A stretch of DNA of 11,514 nt from Pseudomonadota bacterium (GTDB taxonomy: Bacteria > Pseudomonadota > Alphaproteobacteria > Acetobacterales > Acetobacteraceae), in contig JAFADX010000343.1 in NCBI GenBank assembly GCA_023424475.1, forward strand, positions 1 to 11,514, in the 5' to 3' direction. The notes under the pieces were generated by a model, which was not told where the DNA came from, did no database searches, and worked only from the letters and a program-made list of their open reading frames with translations. Below are positions 1-5,614 of this stretch, piece by piece. A program made the translations under genes and the position numbers. How positions within the stretch are numbered: position 1 is the stretch's first letter; every line of letters begins with the position of its first letter.

Positions 1-117
1 GGCGCGACGTGGGCAGCGGGGGCCGCGGGGGCCGCGGGGGAAGCGGCGACGCCGCTGCGCCCGACGCCGCAGACCGCGCGGCTCGCCTATCTGATGCTCG
101 CGAGCCTGGGGGCGTGA
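1..117 (+). CDS. C-terminal 38 residues of an unidentified Ala/Gly-rich protein (5' end outside window)
   Basis: An open frame enters from the left edge in frame 1 and ends at TGA 115-117, giving 38 residues. The first part is a low-complexity Ala/Gly stretch encoded by a 9-bp tandem repeat (three AAG tripeptides). The end is a more ordinary sequence finishing LAYLMLASLGA. I do not recognise the family. It stops 4 bp before the flhA start, so it is probably co-transcribed with flhA, and a flagellar role is possible by position only. Nothing visible in these 38 residues identifies a domain. It lies on the left side of the suspected junction near 1,085, so it probably comes from the same source as flhA and not from the genes to the right. 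Confidence 0.5.
   Translation, partial: GATWAAGAAGAAGEAATPLRPTPQTARLAYLMLASLGA
13..39 (+). repeat. 9-bp in-frame tandem repeat encoding (Ala-Ala-Gly)x3
   Basis: Three consecutive 9-bp units lie at 13-21, 22-30 and 31-39. The last two are identical (gccgcgggg) and the first differs at one base. Because the unit is a multiple of three it adds Ala-Ala-Gly tripeptides to the upstream protein. Such runs are common in GC-rich coding sequence and tend to vary in copy number by slippage. Confidence 0.7.
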
Positions 118-121
118 CGCG

Positions 122-1420
122 ATGACGACGACGACGATGACGGGGCTTACCCCCCGCTTCGGCCCCGCGCTGCGCGGCACCGCCTTGCCGGTGGCGATCC
201 TGCTGCTCGTCGCGCTGATGGTGGTGCCGCTGCCCGCGATGCTGCTCGACGCGTTCTTCATCATGAACATCACGATCAGCCTGGCGGTGCTGATGGTGGC
301 GCTCAACGCCGAGAAGCCGCTGGATTTTTCGGCCTTTCCCACCGTGCTGCTGTTCGCGACGCTGTTCCGGCTGGGGCTCAACGTCGCGTCGACGCGCGTC
401 GTTCTGGTCCACGGCCATGAGGGCGAGGCGGCGGCGGGGCACGTCATCGAGGCGTTCGGCACCTTCCTGATCGGCGGCGACTATGTCGTCGGGCTGTTCG
501 TGTTCGCGATCCTGATCGTCATCAACATGGTGGTCGTGACCAAGGGCGCGGGGCGCGTTTCGGAAGTGAGCGCGCGCTTCACGCTCGACGCGCTGCCCGG
601 CAAGCAGATGGCGATCGACGCCGACCTCAACGCCGGGCTGATCGCCCCCGACGAGGCGCGCGCGCGCCGCGCCGAGGTGGCGACCGAGGCCGATTTCTAT
701 GGCGCGATGGACGGTTCGTCGAAGTTCGTGAAGGGCGACGCGATCGCCGGGCTGCTGATCCTGGCGATCAACATCGTCGGCGGGCTGATCCTGGGCGTCG
801 TCAGCCACAAGATGGCGGTGGGCGAGGCGGCGCAAACCTATGTCCTGCTTGCGATCGGCGACGCGCTGGTCGCGCAGTTGCCGTCGCTGATGCTGTCGAT
901 CGCCGCGGCGGCGATCGTCACCCGCGTCAATTCGACGCACGACCTGGCGGGACAGATCGGCAGCCAGTTCGGCAGCGAGCGGACCTGGGCGCCGGTGGCG
1001 GGGATCCTGGCGCTGCTGGGCGTGCTGCCGGGGATGCCGCACCTTGTCATCCTGACCGCCGCGGGCGCGGCGGGCGCGGCGGCGCGGGCGCGCGGTTCGA
1101 CCTGCCGCCGGGCCAGGTCCGGCGCGACGTCCGCGAGTTCGAGGAAGGCATCCGCCTGCCGCCGCAACTCGTCCGCGATCATCGGCGGCTGGGAGCGGAC
1201 GGTGGAGACGACCGTCACCCGCACGCCCCTGCGCTGCACCGCTTCGACCAGGCGGCGGAAATCCCCGTCGCCCGAGAACAGCACGGCATGGTCGAGCCGC
1301 GGTGCGAGTTCCAGCATGTCGACCGCGATCTCGACATCCATGTTGCCCTTGAGGCGCGGCCGCCCCGCCGGGTCGGATTGCTGCTTCGCCGGCTTCGTCA
1401 CCACCTGCCAGCCATTGTAG
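122..1420 (+). CDS. flhA: FlhA flagellar export-gate protein, N-terminal membrane part only; 3' end replaced by unrelated sequence
   Basis: FlhA is the integral-membrane export gate of the flagellar type III secretion apparatus. Residues 1-320 match the family's N-terminal membrane half: paired hydrophobic helices at about 21-62, the block FRLGLNVASTRVVLVHG (82-98), further helices at 109-140, and the FHIPEP-family cytoplasmic loop with GRVSEVSARFTLDALPGKQM (144-163), AIDADLNAG (164-172) and DGSSKFVKGD (197-206). More helices follow at 207-226 and 236-266. After about residue 320 (base ~1,081) the similarity ends. The remaining ~112 codons to TAG 1418-1420 are the reverse-strand shadow of the NYN gene and are very unlikely to be real protein. 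FlhA is normally about 700 residues, so the last membrane helices and the whole cytosolic substrate-docking domain are missing and the product would not be functional. ATG 122 is used; ATG 137 is an in-frame alternative. The first eleven Ala codons are 8 GCG and 3 GCC, unlike folK to the right. Confidence 0.85.
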   Translation: MTTTTMTGLTPRFGPALRGTALPVAILLLVALMVVPLPAMLLDAFFIMNITISLAVLMVALNAEKPLDFSAFPTVLLFATLFRLGLNVASTRVVLVHGHEGEAAAGHVIEAFGTFLIGGDYVVGLFVFAILIVINMVVVTKGAGRVSEVSARFTLDALPGKQMAIDADLNAGLIAPDEARARRAEVATEADFYGAMDGSSKFVKGDAIAGLLILAINIVGGLILGVVSHKMAVGEAAQTYVLLAIGDALVAQLPSLMLSIAAAAIVTRVNSTHDLAGQIGSQFGSERTWAPVAGILALLGVLPGMPHLVILTAAGAAGAAARARGSTCRRARSGATSASSRKASACRRNSSAIIGGWERTVETTVTRTPLRCTASTRRRKSPSPENSTAWSSRGASSSMSTAISTSMLPLRRGRPAGSDCCFAGFVTTCQPL

Positions 1421-1632
1421 GCGAGCCAGTCGGTCAGCGGGCGGAGGGGGGAATAGTCCTCGGTCTCGACCAGCGCGGTGTAGTAGACGGCGCGGACGAG
1501 GTAGGTGGAGCGCCCGAAGAAGTCGAGCATGGCGGCGAAATCCACCTCGAAGCCGAGGGCGCGCGAGGTGTGGTAGAGGTTCGCCCCATCCACGAAGACC
1601 CCGACCCGTTCCGCCCCGCCTGATCCCTGCAT
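838..1632 (-). CDS. NYN-domain (LabA/DUF88-like) putative ribonuclease; natural 3' end lost
   Basis: The - strand start is ATG at 1632. Residues 5-165 form a NYN domain, a PIN-like fold found in predicted metal-dependent RNases. It shows RVGVFVDGANLY (9-20, with acidic D15 and N18), a central KGNMDVEIAVDML (95-107, D99 and D105) and LFSGDGDFRRLVE (118-130, D122 and D124), followed by a helix ending ADELRRQADAFLELAD (153-168). These are the expected acidic active-site positions of the family. The substrate is unknown, and LabA-type proteins have varied proposed roles. Authentic sequence reaches about residue 180-185 (base ~1,080-1,090). The frame stays open to 838 only because it then runs antisense through flhA, so the last ~80 residues should be ignored. 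The gene is divergent from folK across 65 bp. The domain is complete, so the protein may still be active despite the altered tail. Confidence 0.85.
   Translation of the reverse strand: MQGSGGAERVGVFVDGANLYHTSRALGFEVDFAAMLDFFGRSTYLVRAVYYTALVETEDYSPLRPLTDWLAYNGWQVVTKPAKQQSDPAGRPRLKGNMDVEIAVDMLELAPRLDHAVLFSGDGDFRRLVEAVQRRGVRVTVVSTVRSQPPMIADELRRQADAFLELADVAPDLARRQVEPRARAAAPAAPAAVRMTRCGIPGSTPSSARIPATGAQVRSLPNWLPICPARSCVELTRVTIAAAAIDSISDGNCATSASPIASRT
1061..1095. other. Breakpoint between flhA and the NYN gene in a GC-only tandem repeat
   Basis: FlhA homology read on the + strand ends at about 1,081. Convincing NYN-protein sequence read on the - strand begins at about 1,090. Between them lies a stretch made only of G and C up to 1,096, including two exact 9-bp units (gcgggcgcg at 1061-1069 and 1070-1078). 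Two genes whose 3' ends are both missing and which meet here indicate a join between unrelated sequences. Low-complexity GC microhomology is a typical site for assembler mis-joins or illegitimate recombination. The exact base cannot be fixed from sequence alone. Confidence 0.7.
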
Positions 1633-1697
1633 GATCCCGTCCGTTCCGTCGCTCAGCCGCCTCGTGGCGTCCGCTACACCGAACCGCAGGGCCTGTC
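1633..1697. promoter_or_regulatory. Divergent intergenic region between the NYN gene and folK
   Basis: This 65-bp gap is the only space for promoters driving the NYN gene leftward and folK rightward. I found no convincing -35/-10 pair in either direction. A purine-rich AGGG just before the folK ATG may be its ribosome-binding site, and a GGGA lies just upstream of the NYN start. The promoter assignment is inferred from gene orientation, not from a motif. Confidence 0.3.
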
Positions 1698-2225
1698 ATG
1701 GCCACTGAGCCCGCTCTGGTCGCCATCGGGGCCAACCTGCCGCAGCCCGACGGCACCCCGGCGGTCGAAACCTGCCGCTGGGCCGTCGGGCGGCTCGCCG
1801 CGATTCCCGGGATGCGGCTGGGCGGCGTTTCGTCCTGGTGGGAATCGGCACCGATCCCGCCCGACCCGCGCTCGCCGCCCTATGTGAACGGGGTCGTGCT
1901 GATGGAGGGCGAGACGACCCCGGAGGCGCTGCTCGCCGCCCTGCACGCCATCGAGGAGGAGGCCGGCCGCGCGCGGCCCTATCCGAATGCGCCGCGGGTG
2001 CTCGACCTCGACCTGATCGACCTCGGCGGCCGGGTCCGGCGGGGGCCGCCGCCGATCCTGCCGCATCCGCGCGCCCATCTGCGGGCCTTCGTGCTGGAGC
2101 CGCTCGCCGAGGTCGCGCCGGGCTGGATGCATCCCGTGCTGGAACGGCCCGTCGCCAGACTGCTCGAGGGCGTCCGGGACCAGGCGATCCGGCGGCTCGA
2201 CGCACCGGCGCGGCCGGGCGTCTGA
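1698..2225 (+). CDS. folK: 2-amino-4-hydroxy-6-hydroxymethyldihydropteridine pyrophosphokinase (HPPK)
   Basis: HPPK transfers pyrophosphate from ATP to 6-hydroxymethyl-7,8-dihydropterin, the step before dihydropteroate synthase in folate synthesis. The protein acts in the cytosol and is 175 residues long, normal for the family. Visible motifs are an N-terminal beta strand with ALVAIGANL (6-14), the substrate-loop PPYVNGVVLM (60-69), the HPPK signature with NAPRVLDLDLID (97-108), in which D103 and D105 correspond to the Mg-binding aspartates, and PHPRAHLRAFVLEPL (122-136). Start ATG 1698 is preceded by AGGG at a suitable distance. The gene stands alone: it is divergent from the NYN gene and followed by a 217-bp gap before rpoZ. 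No dihydropteroate synthase or folB gene is adjacent. Alanine codons favour GCC, unlike flhA. Confidence 0.95.
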   Translation: MATEPALVAIGANLPQPDGTPAVETCRWAVGRLAAIPGMRLGGVSSWWESAPIPPDPRSPPYVNGVVLMEGETTPEALLAALHAIEEEAGRARPYPNAPRVLDLDLIDLGGRVRRGPPPILPHPRAHLRAFVLEPLAEVAPGWMHPVLERPVARLLEGVRDQAIRRLDAPARPGV

Positions 2226-2297
2226 CGGTCCCGTGATCGACCATGCCCCATTCCGATGTCGGACCTGGAGCGGGCCACGGCCTTCTGCGGGCCGGTG

Positions 2298-2323
2298 CCG
2301 TCTGATCAAAAAGAGCTCTAGCG
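2298..2323. repeat. Degenerate intergenic repeat, copy A (TAGAGC-GATC type)
   Basis: Read on the - strand this 26-bp stretch begins CGCTAGAGCTC and contains GATCAGACGG at its end. It matches copy B at 11036-11061 at 18 of 26 positions with no gaps. A 9-bp string, ccggtgccg, lies beside both copies (2292-2300 here, overlapping the repeat by 3 bp; 11024-11032 at copy B). From memory, TAGAGCATG-(A/T)TC cores are abundant in intergenic regions of several alphaproteobacteria. I could not check this. The function is unknown. Confidence 0.45.
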
Positions 2324-2344
2324 GCGCTTCGCGATCCTCGCATC

Positions 2345-2373
2345 TTGCACCGCAGCGCGCCGCTGTCTATGTG
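2345..2373 (+). promoter_or_regulatory. Possible sigma-70-type promoter for rpoZ
   Basis: TTGCAC at 2345-2350 and TATGTG at 2368-2373 are separated by exactly 17 bp and lie 70 bp upstream of the rpoZ start, in a non-coding gap. Each hexamer matches the consensus at only three positions, so the call rests mainly on spacing and location. The -10 overlaps an inverted repeat at 2363-2395. Confidence 0.25.
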
Positions 2374-2395
2374 GGGAGGTTACCGGAATAGACGG
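2363..2395. repeat. Inverted repeat in the rpoZ upstream region
   Basis: GTCTAT (2365-2370) is the exact reverse complement of ATAGAC (2388-2393). The pairing extends outward by one G-T and one C-G pair, giving an 8-bp arm around a 17-nt centre. It overlaps the possible -10 hexamer, so it could be an operator or, if transcription starts upstream, a leader hairpin. No known regulator site was recognised. Confidence 0.35.
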
Positions 2396-2442
2396 GCGCC
2401 CGGAGACCTCTGCCGCGCGCCCCCAAGGTGTTTGGAGCCTCC

Positions 2443-2835
2443 ATGGCGCGCGTCACTGTCGAAGACTGCATCGAGAAGGTCCCCAACCGCTTCGAGCTCG
2501 TGCTGCTCGCCGCCCAGCGGGCGCGCAACATCAGCCGGGGCGAGGCGATCGAGGTCGAGCGCGACAACGACAAGAACCCCGTCGTCGCGTTGCGCGAGAT
2601 CGCCGAGGAGAAGGTCGAGCTCGGCGCTCTCGAAGGCGACCTGATCAAGTCGCTCAGCCGCGCGCCGGAGCCCGAGCCCGCCGAGGAGGAGGTGATGGAC
2701 ATCATCGCCACCGACGAGAACATCTTCGGCATCATGGAAGTCCAGGAAGAGCCCCTGCCGGAGGCCGCTTCCGAGGACATGTCCCCCGACGACATCGAGG
2801 CGGCGATCGCCGCCGAGCTGGGCGGCAAGCGCTAA
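2443..2835 (+). CDS. rpoZ: DNA-directed RNA polymerase omega subunit
   Basis: Omega binds the beta' subunit and helps assemble RNA polymerase. The protein is 130 residues. The conserved core is at the N-terminus: MARVTVEDCIEKVPNRFELV (1-20), LLAAQRARNI (21-30) and NDKNPVVALREIAEEKV (42-58). The start is ATG 2443, because family members begin MARVT and a GGAG lies just upstream; a GTG at 2428 would add five unconserved residues. Beyond residue 70 the chain becomes an acidic tail rich in Glu and Asp that ends AELGGKR, as in long alphaproteobacterial omegas. The MAR motif at the extreme N-terminus is the segment that in E. coli forms ppGpp site 1 together with beta'. rsh starts only 10 bp downstream, so omega and the ppGpp-making enzyme are probably co-transcribed. 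Confidence 0.95.
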   Translation: MARVTVEDCIEKVPNRFELVLLAAQRARNISRGEAIEVERDNDKNPVVALREIAEEKVELGALEGDLIKSLSRAPEPEPAEEEVMDIIATDENIFGIMEVQEEPLPEAASEDMSPDDIEAAIAAELGGKR

Positions 2836-2845
2836 GGCCGCGCGA

Positions 2846-5125
2846 ATGGGCCAGGGCGCCGACGGCACCCGACCAACCGGCCCCGCGCTGGCCCCCGAGG
2901 GGCTGCGCACCGACACGATCACCGATCCTGGCGCAGAACTCGCGCGCCAGGTCCTCGCCTACGATCCCCGCGCCGACGGGGCGATGATCGAGGCGGCCTA
3001 CCGTCTGGCCGAGGAAGCCCACGCGCCCCAGAAGCGCGAGGACGGGCAGCCCTACATCGTCCATCCGCTCGCCGTCGCCGGCATCCTCGCCGGCTACAGG
3101 CTCGATGCCGCGACCATCGCGACGGCGCTGCTGCACGACGTGGTGGAGGACACCGGCGTCACGCTTGCCGAGCTGGAGAAGCGCTTCGGCAAGGAGGTGG
3201 CGCGCCTCGTGGACGGCGTCACCAAGCTGACCCGGCTCGAACTGCAGTCCGAGCGCACCAAGCAGGCCGAGAACTTCCGCAAGCTGGTGCTGGCGATGAG
3301 CGAGGACATCCGCGTCCTCATCGTCAAGCTCGCCGACCGGCTGCACAACATGCGCACCCTCGGTTCCAAGGCGAAGCCCGAGAGCCGACGCCGCACCGCG
3401 CGCGAGACGATCGAGATCTACGCCCCGCTCGCCGAGCGCATCGGCATGGACGCACTCAAGACCGAGATCGAGACGCTCGCCTTCCGGGAGATGAACCCGG
3501 ACGCTTGGCAGACCATCGCGGCGCGCCTGACCTATCTGCGCGGCCAGGGCGCCGACCTGATCGACGAGATCGAGCAGGACGTCCGCCGCGTGCTGCGGGA
3601 GGCGGAGGTCGACGCCATCGAGGTGAAGGGGCGCGAGAAGTCGCCCTATTCCATCTGGCTCAAGATGCAGCGCAAGAACGTGGCGTTCGAGCAGCTCTCG
3701 GACATCATGGCCTTCCGCGTCATCGTGAGGGACAAGCACGACTGCTACGCGGCGCTCGGCGCGATCCATTCCGCCTATCGCGTGGTCCCCGGCCGCTTCA
3801 AGGACTGGATCTCCACGCCCAAGACCAACGGCTACCAGTCGCTCCATACCGGCGTGACGGTGCCCGAGCGGCGCAACGCCAAGATCGAGATCCAGATCCG
3901 CACCGCCGAGATGCACGAGATCGCGGAATTCGGCGTCGCCGCGCACTGGATCTACAAGCAGGGCGAGGCCGCGGCGCCGAACCGCAAGCGCTACCCCTGG
4001 GTGCGCGACCTCCTCGAAATCCTGGAATCCGCCGCCGAGCCGCAGGAATTCCTCGAGCACACCAAGCTCGAGCTGCACCGCGACCAGGTCTTCTGCTTCA
4101 CGCCCAAGGGCGACCTGATCGAACTGCCGCGCGGCGCGACGCCGGTGGACTTCGCCTACCAGGTGCACAGCCAGGTCGGCGACAACACGGTCGGCGCCAA
4201 GGTCAACGGCAAGATCGTCCCGCTCCGGCACACGCTCGAGAACGGCGACCAGGTCGAGATCATCACCGCCCGCGGCGGCACGCCCAACCCGGCCTGGGAA
4301 CGCTTCGTCGTCACCGGCAAGGCGCGCGCGCGCATCCGCCGCTTCGTCCATGCCCGCCAGCGCGCCGAGCAGCGCGAGGAAGGGCGCGCGGCGATGGCCA
4401 AGATCTTCCGCGCCGCGGGCCTCGACTTCTCCGAGAAGATCGTCGATCCGGCGGTCAAGGCGCTGAAGCAGCCGGATTTCGAGACGCTCTGCATCGCGGT
4501 GGCCTCGGGCAACCTCTCGGCGCGCGACGTGCTGCACGCGGCGGTGCCCGAACTGCGCGCGCCGGCGCGCAGCGTGGACCAGATGCCGCTCGCCCGCCCG
4601 CGCGGGCGGCTCGGGGCCGGGCCGACGCTCACGCCGGGCAAGGTCGACCGCCTCTCCGCCGCGCGGCGCGAGGCGGCGATGGGCGTGACCGGCCTTGTCG
4701 CCGGCATGGCGGTGCATTTCGCCGGCTGCTGCCACCCGCTGCCCGGGGACCGGATCGTGGGCATCGTCACGACCGGGCGCGGCGTGACCATCCACAAGCA
4801 CGACTGCCACGGGCTCGAAGCCTTTGCCGCCACGCCCGAACGGTTCATCGACGTGGACTGGGAATATGACGACGGCGCCAAGGGGGGCCATGTCGGGCGC
4901 ATCGAACTGACCGCGGAGAACAATGCCGGCGCGCTCGCCGGCCTGACCACCGCGATCGCGCGGCAGGAAGGCGCCGTGAACAGCCTGCGAATCGTCAACC
5001 GCGCCGGCGACTGGTGCGAGGTGCTGGTGGACGTGGAGGTGCGCGACACGGCCCATCTGGCGGCCATCCTCGCCGCTCTCAGGGCCTGTCCGGGCGTCAC
5101 GCAGGTGGAAAGGGCCAAGGGGTGA
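2846..5125 (+). CDS. rsh: Bifunctional (p)ppGpp synthetase/hydrolase, RelA/SpoT family
   Basis: This enzyme makes (p)ppGpp from ATP plus GDP/GTP and degrades it, controlling the stringent response. The 759-residue length fits a full RSH. Domain order: HD hydrolase (about 45-200) with IVHP (H73), HDVVEDT (97-103) and KLADRLHNMRTL (161-172); synthetase (about 235-370) with GREKSPYSIWLKM (262-274), PKTNGYQSLHTGV (325-337) and EIQIRTAEMHEIAEFGVAAHW (348-368); TGS (about 410-475); a Cys/His region with HFAGCCHPLPGD (624-635); and a C-terminal ACT domain (about 682-757). The synthetase loop reads RFKD (317-320), the RxKD form associated with bifunctional enzymes, versus ExDD in monofunctional RelA. 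The intact HD residues agree. Start ATG 2846 is 10 bp after rpoZ and preceded by AAGG; it gives about 30 unconserved residues before ELARQVLAYDP, so a later start is conceivable. The stop overlaps the acpS start. It may be called relA or spoT elsewhere. Confidence 0.95.
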   Translation: MGQGADGTRPTGPALAPEGLRTDTITDPGAELARQVLAYDPRADGAMIEAAYRLAEEAHAPQKREDGQPYIVHPLAVAGILAGYRLDAATIATALLHDVVEDTGVTLAELEKRFGKEVARLVDGVTKLTRLELQSERTKQAENFRKLVLAMSEDIRVLIVKLADRLHNMRTLGSKAKPESRRRTARETIEIYAPLAERIGMDALKTEIETLAFREMNPDAWQTIAARLTYLRGQGADLIDEIEQDVRRVLREAEVDAIEVKGREKSPYSIWLKMQRKNVAFEQLSDIMAFRVIVRDKHDCYAALGAIHSAYRVVPGRFKDWISTPKTNGYQSLHTGVTVPERRNAKIEIQIRTAEMHEIAEFGVAAHWIYKQGEAAAPNRKRYPWVRDLLEILESAAEPQEFLEHTKLELHRDQVFCFTPKGDLIELPRGATPVDFAYQVHSQVGDNTVGAKVNGKIVPLRHTLENGDQVEIITARGGTPNPAWERFVVTGKARARIRRFVHARQRAEQREEGRAAMAKIFRAAGLDFSEKIVDPAVKALKQPDFETLCIAVASGNLSARDVLHAAVPELRAPARSVDQMPLARPRGRLGAGPTLTPGKVDRLSAARREAAMGVTGLVAGMAVHFAGCCHPLPGDRIVGIVTTGRGVTIHKHDCHGLEAFAATPERFIDVDWEYDDGAKGGHVGRIELTAENNAGALAGLTTAIARQEGAVNSLRIVNRAGDWCEVLVDVEVRDTAHLAAILAALRACPGVTQVERAKG

Positions 5126-5529
5126 TCATCGGCATCGGTTCGGATGTCCTCGACATCCGCCGCCTGGAACGGACCATCGATCGGCACGGGGAGAGGTTCC
5201 TCGAGCGGATCTTCACGCCCGTCGAGCGTGCCAAGGCCGAGAAGCGGACCGAGCGCATCCGGGCCTCGACCTACGCGAAGCGCTTCGCGGCGAAGGAGGC
5301 GGCGTCGAAGGCGCTCGGCACCGGCTTCCGGGCCGGCGTCTTCTGGCGGGACCTCGGCGTGGTCAACCTGCCCTCCGGCCAGCCGACGCTGCGGCTGACA
5401 GGCGGGGCGGCGGACCGGCTCGCGGCCATCACGCCGGCCGGGCACCGGGCCGAGATCGCGCTGACCATGACCGACGAATTCCCCTATGCGCAGGCGATGG
5501 TGGTGATCACCGCCGTGCCGCTTCCTTGA
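5122..5529 (+). CDS. acpS: Holo-[acyl-carrier-protein] synthase
   Basis: AcpS transfers 4'-phosphopantetheine from CoA to apo-acyl carrier protein, activating fatty-acid synthesis. The protein is 135 residues, normal length. The N-terminus IIGIGSDVLDIRR (2-14) carries the Mg-binding D8. The second motif KRFAAKEAASKALGTG (53-68) carries E59. The C-terminal strand is HRAEIALTMTDEFPYAQAMVVI (108-129). The start is GTG 5122, which overlaps the rsh stop in a GTGA; upstream in-frame ATG 5014 would add 36 residues overlapping the rsh ACT domain and is rejected. The overlap implies translational coupling with rsh. In several relatives pdxJ lies between rsh and acpS; here it is absent. The gene is followed by an 85-bp gap before lepB. 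Confidence 0.95.
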   Translation: MIIGIGSDVLDIRRLERTIDRHGERFLERIFTPVERAKAEKRTERIRASTYAKRFAAKEAASKALGTGFRAGVFWRDLGVVNLPSGQPTLRLTGGAADRLAAITPAGHRAEIALTMTDEFPYAQAMVVITAVPLP

Positions 5530-5554
5530 CAGCGGCGCGTCCCGCTGGTTTCCC
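5526..5554 (+). promoter_or_regulatory. Possible promoter for lepB-rnc-era, -35 at the acpS stop codon
   Basis: A perfect TTGACA lies at 5526-5531 and overlaps the acpS stop codon. It is 84 bp upstream of the lepB ATG, a suitable distance. The -10 region 17 bp downstream (TTTCCC at 5549-5554) is poor. Weak -10 elements are tolerated in many alphaproteobacteria when the -35 is strong, but this remains a candidate only. Confidence 0.3.
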
Positions 5555-5586
5555 TTCGGCGCCCGTGCCGTCCGGCCGGCGCCGAA
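5555..5586. repeat. 9-bp inverted repeat (stem-loop) between acpS and lepB
   Basis: TTCGGCGCC (5555-5563) and GGCGCCGAA (5578-5586) are perfect reverse complements separated by 14 nt. In RNA they would form a GC-rich 9-bp stem. There is no T-tract after it, so it is not a classic intrinsic terminator. It sits just downstream of the possible TTGACA promoter and 28 bp before lepB, so it could lie in the lepB leader. A smaller dyad, CTGAC/GTCAG (5591-5606), lies between it and the start codon. Confidence 0.5.
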
Positions 5587-5614
5587 CCCCCTGACCAGGC
5601 CGTCAGATACCATC

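Noticed and set aside
838..1077. The last ~80 codons of the NYN frame as a real C-terminal extension
   Set aside because: This stretch is antisense to conserved FlhA membrane helices and is best explained by the junction.
1085..1420. The last ~112 codons of the flhA frame as a novel C-terminal domain
   Set aside because: They are the exact antisense of the conserved NYN domain and show no FlhA-like or other recognisable pattern; the NYN reading has the conserved acidic motifs.
2243..2305. 20-codon ORF in the folK-rpoZ gap
   Set aside because: No ribosome-binding site or recognisable sequence, Gly/Ala-rich composition expected by chance.
2732..5056. 774-codon open frame on the - strand antisense to rsh
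   Set aside because: Same GC-bias effect; rsh on the + strand has complete catalytic motifs in all domains, and the antisense product has low-complexity, charged composition.
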